Source: Pseudomonas sp. B21_DOA (GTDB lineage Bacteria > Pseudomonadota > Gammaproteobacteria > Pseudomonadales > Pseudomonadaceae). Taken from it: a DNA stretch of 64,000 bases. Position 1 is the first letter of the stretch. Every line of letters starts with the position of its first letter. This document shows positions 57,543-64,000 of the stretch, in pieces. The position numbers and the translations under genes are program-made. The notes beneath the pieces are model-generated. The model did not search any database. It was not told where the DNA came from and was given only the letters and a program-made list of their open reading frames with translations. The stretch lies in contig CP086683.1 in the NCBI GenBank assembly GCA_030544685.1, forward strand, positions 4,588,001 to 4,652,000, written 5' to 3'.

Positions 57543-57577
57543 CCCGTCTGAAAAGTGCTTTTTTCAATAGGTTACAT

Positions 57578-58747
57578 ATGAATTCCGATATTCCTCTTCA
57601 ACTTCTGGGCGGCCTCACAGCACGCGAATTCCTGCGTGACTACTGGCAGAAAAAACCGCTGCTGATCCGTCAGGCGATTCCTGACTTCGAAAGCCCGATC
57701 GACGCCGACGAACTGGCCGGCCTGGCCCTGGAAGAAGAAGTCGAATCGCGCTTGGTCATCGAGCACGGCGAGCGTCCATGGGAACTGCGTCGCGGCCCGT
57801 TCGCCGAAGACGAGTTCAGCAAATTGCCAGAGAAAGAGTGGACCCTGCTGGTGCAGGCGGTTGACCAGTTCGTGCCGGAAGTCAGCGAGCTGCTGGAAAA
57901 CTTCCGCTTCCTGCCGAGCTGGCGCGTCGATGACGTGATGATCAGCTTCGCTGCCCCGGGTGGCAGCGTCGGCCCGCATTTCGACAATTACGATGTGTTC
58001 CTGCTGCAGGGCCACGGCAAGCGCAACTGGAAAATCGGCCAGATGTGCGATTCCGAGAGCCCGCTGCTGCAACACGCCGACCTGCGCATCCTCGCTGAAT
58101 TCCACGAAACCGAAGAATGGGTGCTGGAACCGGGCGACATGCTCTACCTGCCGCCGCGCCTGGCCCATTGCGGTGTCGCGGTCGACAACTGCATGACCTA
58201 CTCGGTCGGCTTCCGCGCGCCGAGTGCCGCTGAAGTGCTGACCCACTTCACCGACTTCCTCAGCCAGTTCCTGACCGACGAAGAGCGCTACACCGATGCC
58301 GACGCCAAGCCGGCGGTCGATCCGCACCAGATTCAACACGATGCGCTGGATCGCCTGAAAAGCCTGCTCGCTGAACACATGAGCGATGAGCGTCTGCTGC
58401 TGACCTGGTTCGGTCAATACATGACGGAGCCGCGCTACCCGGAACTGGTGGTCGGCCCGGAAGACGTCGAAGAAGAAGACTTCCTCGCCGCCCTGCAGGA
58501 CGGCGCCGTACTGATCCGCAACCCGAGCGCGCGCCTGGCCTGGTCGGAAGTCGACGACGATCTGCTGCTGTTCGCCAGTGGCCAGAGCCGTTACCTGCCG
58601 GGCAAGCTGCGCGAACTGCTGAAGCTGATCTGCGCGGCTGACGCCCTGCACGCCGACAACCTCGGCGAATGGCTGAGCGACGAAGACGGCCGCAGCCTGC
58701 TCTGCGAACTGGTCAAGCAAGGAAGCCTGGGGTTCGCCGATGAATAA
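57578..58747 (+). CDS. roxA: Ribosomal oxygenase RoxA (L16 arginine 3-hydroxylase, YcfD-like)
   Basis: RoxA/YcfD is a JmjC-type 2-oxoglutarate/Fe(II) oxygenase that hydroxylates an arginine of ribosomal protein L16. The 389-residue protein has the iron triad at His134, Asp136 (GPHFDNYDVF) and His197 (PPRLAHCGV), inside a cupin barrel preceded by LREFLRDYWQKKPLLIRQ-like family N terminus. The C-terminal third is the dimerisation/winged-helix part. It starts 85 bp after purB, and its last 8 bases overlap the GNAT gene. Confidence 0.92.
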   Translation: MNSDIPLQLLGGLTAREFLRDYWQKKPLLIRQAIPDFESPIDADELAGLALEEEVESRLVIEHGERPWELRRGPFAEDEFSKLPEKEWTLLVQAVDQFVPEVSELLENFRFLPSWRVDDVMISFAAPGGSVGPHFDNYDVFLLQGHGKRNWKIGQMCDSESPLLQHADLRILAEFHETEEWVLEPGDMLYLPPRLAHCGVAVDNCMTYSVGFRAPSAAEVLTHFTDFLSQFLTDEERYTDADAKPAVDPHQIQHDALDRLKSLLAEHMSDERLLLTWFGQYMTEPRYPELVVGPEDVEEEDFLAALQDGAVLIRNPSARLAWSEVDDDLLLFASGQSRYLPGKLRELLKLICAADALHADNLGEWLSDEDGRSLLCELVKQGSLGFADE

Positions 58748-59165
58748 AATTCGCGTTCGTGTCGCAGACTGGCAGAAGGATATCGCCGAGATCCGGCGCA
58801 TTCGTGAAACGGTGTTCATCGCCGAACAATCGGTGCCACCCGAGCTTGAGTGGGACGCCGATGACGCGACCGCCGTGCATTTTCTGGCGTTCGAAGGCGA
58901 CTTCCCGATCGGTACGGCGCGGCTGTTGCCCGACGGCCACATCGGCCGCGTTTCAGTACTCAAAGACTGGCGCGGGATGAAGGTCGGTGATGCGCTGATG
59001 CAAGCGGTCATCGCCGAAGCTGAAGCACGCGGTTTGAGGCAACAGAAGCTCAGCGCTCAGGTGCAAGCCACGGCGTTCTACGAGCGCCTGGGTTTCAGCC
59101 TGGTCAGCGAGGAATTCCTCGAAGCCGGGATTCCGCATGTCGACATGGTTCGGCATTCGGCCTGA
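58740..59165 (+). CDS. GNAT-family N-acetyltransferase
   Basis: A 141-residue acetyltransferase with the acetyl-CoA motif region IGRVSVLKDWRGMKVGDALMQAVIAEA (the R/Q-X-X-G-X-G/A form is RGMKVG) and the C-terminal QATAFYERLGFSLVSEEFLEAGIPHVDM. It resembles the E. coli ElaA group. It overlaps roxA by 8 bases and so is translationally coupled to it. The substrate is unknown. Confidence 0.9.
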   Translation: MNKIRVRVADWQKDIAEIRRIRETVFIAEQSVPPELEWDADDATAVHFLAFEGDFPIGTARLLPDGHIGRVSVLKDWRGMKVGDALMQAVIAEAEARGLRQQKLSAQVQATAFYERLGFSLVSEEFLEAGIPHVDMVRHSA

Positions 59166-59184
59166 TTCCGAGACCTCCAGATCC

Positions 59185-59318
59185 CTGTGGCGAGGGATTT
59201 ATCCCCGCTGGGCTGCGAAGCAGCCCCAAATCCAGCAAACTCGGTGAGTCAGTTAAATCGAGCGCGCTGGGTCGGCGACTGCTGCGCAGCCGAGCGGGGA
59301 TAAATCCCCTCACCACAA
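59185..59318. repeat. Large inverted repeat, GGGATTTATCCCCG type
   Basis: CTGTGGCGAGGGATTTATCC and GGGATAAATCCCCTCACCAC frame about 130 bp with GCTGCGAAGCAGCC inside. The inner part is longer than in the copies at 33469 and 40249. Confidence 0.9.
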
Positions 59319-59336
59319 AAGGCCGCCAGCACACCA

Positions 59337-59373
59337 CAAAACGCCCCGCCATTTTCGGATGCCGGGGCGTTTT
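59337..59373 (+). terminator. Terminator after the GNAT gene
   Basis: AAAACGCCCCG and CGGGGCGTTTT pair across a 14-base loop, with A and T runs that would let it work in either direction. Confidence 0.88.
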
Positions 59374-59452
59374 GCTGTCTACGATTCAACTTGCCCCACC
59401 CCGGGCCGACAAACTGGCAATATCAAGCCTTTCGAACGCGGAGATAACGGAC

Positions 59453-60214
59453 ATGTCCCTACGCACCCTGCTCACCACCCTGCTGCTCGGCTGCAGTTTT
59501 TCGGTGCTGGCAGCCACAGAAATCGTTCCCCTCAAATACCACACCAGCGCTGACATGCTGCCGGTCGCGCAGGACTTCATCGGCCAGGACGGTCAGGTCA
59601 GCGCTTATGGCAATCAACTGATCGTCAAAGCCGAGCCGGGCAAGATTCAGGAACTGAAGGACTTGCTGGCGCAACTCGATACCGCACCGAAGCGCTTGCT
59701 GATCACCGTCGACACCAACGAAAACAACGGCCGTGGCGACGAAGGTTATGCGGTCAATGGCGCCCAGCCGAGCCAGATCCGGATCATCAGCCGCAGCACT
59801 ACCAGCCGCAACGGCGACGTTCAGCAAGTGCAGACCAGCGAAGGCACTCCGGCGCTGATTCAGGTTGGCCAGAGCGTGCCGATCACCAACACCCAGAGCG
59901 ATTCCTACGGCGGTTACAGCAGCGAGACTCAATACCGCAACGTCACCCAAGGTTTCTACGTCACCGCCAGCGTCACCGGCGAAACCGTTCATCTGGCGAT
60001 CAGTACCAACCGTGACCGCATGAGCCAGGAACGTCCCGATGTAGTGAACGTGCAAAGCACCGACACAACCGTCACCGGACGCCTCGGTGAGTGGATCACT
60101 CTGGCGGGCGCCAACAGCCAGACTCAGGCCGATAAACAGGGGCTGACCCGCAGCTACTCGACTCAAGGCCGGGATGACATGACCTTGCGGGTGAAAGTCG
60201 ACACGCTGGACTAA
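59453..60214 (+). CDS. Short secreted secretin-domain protein
   Basis: A 253-residue protein with signal peptide (MSLRTLLTTLLLGCSFSVLA). A secretin N-type domain follows (IVPLKYHTSADMLPVAQDFIG, YGNQLIVKAEPGKIQELKDLLAQLD), then a piece resembling the secretin beta region (ALIQVGQSVPITNTQS, GFYVTASVTGETVHLAIS, GEWITLAG). It is far shorter than a pore-forming secretin, and no type II, III or IV machinery is nearby. It is probably a stand-alone periplasmic or outer-membrane protein of unknown job. Confidence 0.78.
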   Translation: MSLRTLLTTLLLGCSFSVLAATEIVPLKYHTSADMLPVAQDFIGQDGQVSAYGNQLIVKAEPGKIQELKDLLAQLDTAPKRLLITVDTNENNGRGDEGYAVNGAQPSQIRIISRSTTSRNGDVQQVQTSEGTPALIQVGQSVPITNTQSDSYGGYSSETQYRNVTQGFYVTASVTGETVHLAISTNRDRMSQERPDVVNVQSTDTTVTGRLGEWITLAGANSQTQADKQGLTRSYSTQGRDDMTLRVKVDTLD

Positions 60215-60687
60215 AGCACCGAAAACTGACTGATTAGTCGTATTAGACGAAAGATGTAGTGCTTGAAAAAAGCACTACAAAACGTTTGACGCGAAAAAAA
60301 GCGAAGGCATGATGGCCTCGCTCCCGCTAATCAGAGGCCCTGGCAAGGGCCTTCGAAGCGCCGCTCGCACCTACCCCGCGAGCCGTTTCGTGTCTGTACC
60401 GCCCAAAAGGTGTGTTTGACGAGGTTGCCGACTGGAACGAAGTTGTCCCGAGGGACGGAAGCGTATTTAGGTAACCCGGCTTCACGCTGTTGTCCGTATA
60501 AAGGCCCACGACGCCCGCATGCGCCCCGCAGTCCGCCACTACCTGCTCACTTCCCCTCGAGCCCATCGTTCATCCCGTCGCCTACCCCGCCGAATCCGAC
60601 TTGACCACCTAAGCTTCTGGTCAGCGAGCGCAGGAATTTTCCACCGCAGAACAACTTTTCATAAAAGACGCGACGAGGTTTATCTCC
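60215..60687. promoter_or_regulatory. 473-bp gap upstream of aceA without a gene
   Basis: GTAGTGCTT-GAAAAA-AGCACTAC (60256-60278) is a hairpin suited to ending the secretin-like gene, followed by AAAACG rather than a T run. Further hairpins (GAGGCCATCATGCC-type, GGCCCTGGCAAGGGCC) follow. No coding frame is convincing. The 3' part must carry the aceA promoter; I see no clear sigma-70 pair. Confidence 0.5.
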
Positions 60688-62012
60688 ATGGCACTGACAC
60701 GCGAACAGCAAATTGCAGCCCTCGAAAAAGACTGGGCCGAGAACCCGCGCTGGAAAGGCGTGACTCGCACTTACTCCGCTGCCGACGTGGTCCGCCTGCG
60801 TGGCTCGGTTCAGCCAGAGCACACCTTCGCGAAGATGGGCGCCGAGAAGCTGTGGAACCTGGTCACCCAGGGTGCCAAGCCGTCCTTCCGTCCAGAGAAA
60901 GATTTCGTCAACTGCATGGGCGCCCTGACTGGCGGCCAGGCTGTTCAGCAGGTCAAGGCCGGTATCCAGGCGATCTACCTGTCCGGCTGGCAGGTTGCTG
61001 CGGACAACAACTCCGCAGAATCGATGTACCCGGACCAGTCGCTGTACCCGGTGGACTCCGTACCAACCGTGGTCAAGCGCATCAACAACTCGTTCCGTCG
61101 TGCCGACCAGATCCAGTGGAAAGCTGGCAAGAACCCGGGCGACGATGGCTACATCGACTACTTCGCACCAATCGTGGCCGACGCTGAAGCCGGTTTCGGC
61201 GGCGTACTCAACGCCTACGAGCTGATGAAGAGCATGATCGAAGCAGGCGCCGCCGGCGTTCACTTCGAAGACCAACTGGCTTCGGTGAAGAAATGCGGCC
61301 ACATGGGCGGCAAGGTTCTGGTGCCAACCCAGGAAGCCGTACAAAAGCTGACCGCTGCCCGTCTGGCAGCTGACGTTGCCGGCACGCCGACCATCATTCT
61401 GGCTCGCACCGACGCCAACGCGGCTGACCTGCTGACCTCCGACTGCGACCCGTACGATCAGCCATTCGTAACCGGCGAGCGTACTCAGGAAGGTTTCTAC
61501 AAGGTACGTGCCGGCCTGGATCAAGCGATCGCCCGTGGCCTGGCTTACGCGCCGTATGCCGATCTGATCTGGTGCGAAACCGCCAAACCGGATCTGGAAG
61601 AAGCCCGTCGCTTCGCTGAAGCGATCAAAAGGAATACCCGGACCAGCTGCTGTCGTACAACTGCTCGCCTTCCTTCAACTGGAAGAAGAACCTGGACGAC
61701 GCGACCATCGCCAAGTTCCAGCGCGAACTGTCCGCCATGGGCTACAAGCACCAGTTCATCACCCTGGCCGGCATTCACAACATGTGGCACAGCATGTTCA
61801 ACCTGGCGCACGACTACGCCCGCAACGACATGACTGCCTACGTGAAGCTGCAAGAGCAGGAATTCGCTGACGCCGCCAAGGGTTACACCTTTGTTGCGCA
61901 CCAGCAGGAAGTGGGCACTGGCTACTTCGACGACATGACCACCGTGATCCAGGGCGGCTCGTCCTCGGTGACCGCGCTGACCGGTTCGACCGAAGAAGAA
62001 CAGTTCCACTGA
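60688..62012 (+). CDS. aceA: Isocitrate lyase AceA, frame broken
   Basis: AceA splits isocitrate to succinate and glyoxylate, the first step of the glyoxylate shunt. The restored 441 residues include [13 protein letters not shown], the catalytic signature KKCGHMGGK (Cys203) and [16 protein letters not shown]. The A run 61627-61630 is one base short; restoring it gives [16 protein letters not shown]. It is the form of about 440 residues found in enterobacteria and fluorescent pseudomonads. icd and idh, the competing enzymes, are 10 kb away. Confidence 0.95.
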
Positions 62013-62080
62013 TTCGGCCTCACCTGAGCAAACGGCCTTTGCGGATCGAATAAAAAGCTAACCGCAGAGCCGCAAGACTG

Positions 62081-62109
62081 ACGCCCCGACTGGATCGGGG
62101 CGTTTTTTT
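62081..62109 (+). terminator. Rho-independent terminator of aceA
   Basis: ACGCCCCGA-CTGGA-TCGGGGCGT is followed by seven T. Confidence 0.93.
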
Positions 62110-62565
62110 GCCTGGGGAAATCGATTCGCGCAGCTCCTACAGGGGATCTATGGCGTCAGCGCAAAACATTGATCTGAAGCGCTACAAGCGTCAGAAATTT
62201 CCGTTAAAACGGTAGGCTTCGCTACTTGCAGTAACGCGCAAGTAAGACAACTTCCCAGCCACTCACTCGTTAAACAGTTACAAAACCACGCCAAACGATA
62301 TCAATTATCATTTAGCCGCAACTATGTTCGTTACAAACTCTACAAAACATAATTGATGCAAACCCGGCTAATGCCCGCAACGCATGGGCCGCAGCGCCTT
62401 CAGGAGGCGCTATGTCCTTAATCCGGTAAATAATTTCGCCTTTGGAATTTTACTTGCCGGGTGTTTAGCCATAAAATCAGCCCGATTGATTGCTGCGACA
62501 TATCGTCACTGCCTTATTTCTTTATCAAGCTCAGAGACCTTTGCTCTCTGTTAAGGATTACCAGC
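62110..62565 (+). promoter_or_regulatory. AT-rich leader and promoter region of the nuo operon
   Basis: 456 bp without a gene lead into nuoA. The middle (62270-62360) is clearly AT-rich compared with the surroundings, as expected for a strong regulated promoter. A five-codon frame ATGTCCTTAATCCGG then TAA lies at 62411. I looked for a TTGAT-N4-ATCAA Anr site and found only a poor half match. TAAGGA gives the nuoA ribosome-binding site. Confidence 0.5.
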
Positions 62566-62979
62566 ATGCCCGAAGCGACAGGACTCATGGCCCACAACTG
62601 GGGCTTTGCCATTTTCCTTCTGGGTGTCGTCGGCCTGTGTGCCTTCATGCTTGGCGTCTCCAGCCTCCTCGGGTCAAAAGCCTGGGGTCGCAGCAAAAAC
62701 GAACCGTTCGAGTCGGGCATGCTACCTACCGGTGGCGCCCGCTTGCGGCTCTCAGCCAAATTCTATCTGGTCGCGATGCTCTTCGTGATCTTCGATATCG
62801 AAGCCCTCTTTCTCTTTGCATGGTCTGTGTCCGTCCGCGAAAGCGGCTGGACCGGATTCGTCGAAGCTCTCGTTTTCATAGCAATTCTGTTGGCAGGTCT
62901 TGTCTACCTGTTCCGAGTGGGCGCCCTTGACTGGGCTCCGGAAGCTCGTCGCAAGCGGCAGGCGAAGCTGAAACAATGA
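62566..62979 (+). CDS. nuoA: NADH-quinone oxidoreductase subunit A
   Basis: NuoA is a small membrane subunit of complex I. The 137-residue protein has three membrane helices ([52 protein letters not shown]) and the loop [19 protein letters not shown] near the quinone site with the Cys-less Glu-Ser-Gly signature. It starts the nuo operon; nuoB follows after 10 bases. Confidence 0.96.
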   Translation: MPEATGLMAHNWGFAIFLLGVVGLCAFMLGVSSLLGSKAWGRSKNEPFESGMLPTGGARLRLSAKFYLVAMLFVIFDIEALFLFAWSVSVRESGWTGFVEALVFIAILLAGLVYLFRVGALDWAPEARRKRQAKLKQ

Positions 62980-62989
62980 GGCTTTGGCA

Positions 62990-63664
62990 ATGCAATACAA
63001 TCTCACCAGGATCGACCCCGATGCTCCTAACGAGCAGTATCCGATTGGCCAGCGGGAAACCGTTGCCGATCCGTTAGAAGATCAAGTCCACAAAAACATT
63101 TTCATGGGCAAGCTGGAAGACGTGCTGAGTGGCGCGGTCAACTGGGGACGTAAGAACTCCCTGTGGCCGTACAACTTCGGCCTGTCGTGCTGCTACGTGG
63201 AAATGACCACCGCCTTCACGGCGCCCCACGACATCGCGCGCTTTGGCGCCGAAGTGATCCGGGCCTCGCCGCGTCAGGCCGACTTCATGGTTATCGCCGG
63301 TACCTGCTTCATCAAGATGGCGCCGATCATCCAGCGTCTCTACGAGCAAATGCTCGAACCAAAATGGGTTATCTCCATGGGTTCGTGCGCCAACTCCGGT
63401 GGCATGTACGACATCTACTCTGTGGTTCAAGGGGTGGACAAGTTCTTGCCCGTGGACGTCTACGTACCTGGCTGCCCGCCCCGTCCGGAAGCTTTTCTGC
63501 AAGGCTTGATGCTGTTGCAGGAATCGATTGGACAGGAGCGTCGTCCGCTTTCCTGGGTCGTTGGTGATCAAGGCGTGTACCGCGCCGACATGCCATCGCA
63601 GAAGGAACAGCGCCGCGAACAGCGAATCGCAGTCACCAATCTGCGCAGCCCTGACGAAGTCTGA
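62990..63664 (+). CDS. nuoB: NADH-quinone oxidoreductase subunit B
   Basis: NuoB carries cluster N2, the last iron-sulfur centre before quinone. The 224-residue protein has the ligands in [20 protein letters not shown] and [12 protein letters not shown], i.e. the tandem cysteines plus two more. ATG 62990 is used; TTG 62984 is also in frame. The C-terminal basic tail ([11 protein letters not shown]) is usual for Pseudomonas. Confidence 0.97.
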   Translation: MQYNLTRIDPDAPNEQYPIGQRETVADPLEDQVHKNIFMGKLEDVLSGAVNWGRKNSLWPYNFGLSCCYVEMTTAFTAPHDIARFGAEVIRASPRQADFMVIAGTCFIKMAPIIQRLYEQMLEPKWVISMGSCANSGGMYDIYSVVQGVDKFLPVDVYVPGCPPRPEAFLQGLMLLQESIGQERRPLSWVVGDQGVYRADMPSQKEQRREQRIAVTNLRSPDEV

Positions 63665-63733
63665 TCCAGATCTGTTCTTAGTAACGAGAAGCTGGCTTCA
63701 TTCTTTACGTTGACCGAAAGCGAAAAAATAACC

Positions 63734-64000
63734 ATGACTACAGGCAGTGCTCTGTACATCCCGCCTTACAAGGCAGACGACCAGGATGTGGTCGTCGAAC
63801 TGAACAACCGTTTTGGCGCCGAAGCGTTCACCACGCAGGCAACCCGCACCGGCATGCCGGTGCTGTGGGTGGCCCGTGCCAGACTGGTTGAAGTCCTGAC
63901 TTTCCTGCGCAACCTGCCCAAGCCGTACGTCATGCTCTATGACCTGCACGGCGTGGACGAGCGTCTGCGCACCAAGCGTCAAGGGCTGCCGACCGGCGCC
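63734..64000 (+). CDS. nuoCD: NADH-quinone oxidoreductase subunit C/D (fused), N-terminal part
   Basis: The gene runs off the right edge; 89 codons are visible. The start [20 protein letters not shown] and the later [20 protein letters not shown] match the N-terminal NuoC domain of the fused NuoCD protein found in Pseudomonas and E. coli. That it is the fused form is inferred from the lineage. It follows nuoB by 69 bp. Confidence 0.92.
   Translation, partial: MTTGSALYIPPYKADDQDVVVELNNRFGAEAFTTQATRTGMPVLWVARARLVEVLTFLRNLPKPYVMLYDLHGVDERLRTKRQGLPTGA

Noticed and set aside
62110..62565. An Anr/Fnr site controlling nuo
   Set aside because: No TTGAT-N4-ATCAA match with more than one good half was found in the leader.

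Overview
The window looks like a chromosomal segment of a Pseudomonas of the fluorescens lineage. The GC content is high, there are abundant Pseudomonas-type REP/REPIN palindromes, and the block from cysG through ftsK, aat, infA, clpAS, cspD, icd/idh, mnmA, purB and aceA to nuoA follows the order I remember for P. aeruginosa PA2611-PA2637. No database search was possible, so all family names rest on motifs and recalled homologues.

Layout. (1) 1-6009: the start of a heme oxygenase, malate:quinone oxidoreductase, a YbdK-type ligase, a VOC protein and an ada/alkA alkylation-repair pair. (2) 6010-7715: a RAYT transposase flanked by 3 + 5 tandem REPIN units of about 135 bp. (3) 7716-11862: envelope genes, with an L,D-transpeptidase, a second YkuD-like transpeptidase, a SleB-type wall hydrolase and a CAP-domain protein. 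(4) 11982-13904: moaA and a bestrophin-like channel. (5) 13905-17248: a first gamma-glutamyl-polyamine pair (glutamine synthetase-like ligase plus FAD oxidase) behind an unusual leader. (6) 17377-23649: DeoR and LysR regulators, a quinone reductase, an AbrB-like membrane protein, an HD hydrolase and several small secreted proteins. (7) 23846-34742: the second polyamine locus, puuR/puuB/puuC/puuA transcribed leftward, puuD rightward, then the potABCD importer. (8) 34934-43478: thpR, a 64-residue protein, and the leftward series ftsK-lolA-rarA-crcB-serS-cysG. (9) 44000-50820: aat-bpt-infA, clpS-clpA, cspD and icd. (10) 51302-64000: monomeric idh, nudJ-like, mnmA-hflD, purB, roxA-GNAT, a secretin-like protein, aceA and the start of the nuo operon.

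How the genes work together. Regions 5 and 7 form an import and gamma-glutamylation route for putrescine and related polyamines: PotABCD for uptake, PuuA for gamma-glutamylation, PuuB for oxidation, PuuC for aldehyde oxidation and PuuD for release of GABA, with PuuR as likely repressor. Icd, Idh and AceA sit at the isocitrate branch point, and Mqo and Nuo feed electrons to quinone. Aat, Bpt, ClpS and ClpA together are the N-degron pathway.

Sequence quality. Seventeen genes or gene positions carry reading-frame breaks, all explained by a base missing from a homopolymer (two bases in cysG). They include essential or highly conserved genes (purB, mnmA, idh, clpA, aceA, cysG). I read these as sequencing errors and annotate the genes full length across the breaks. 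I found no convincing new multi-gene system. The best leads are the RAYT/REPIN array, the leader of the first glutamine synthetase-like gene, the 330-bp repeat module at 45873 and a few small ORFs.
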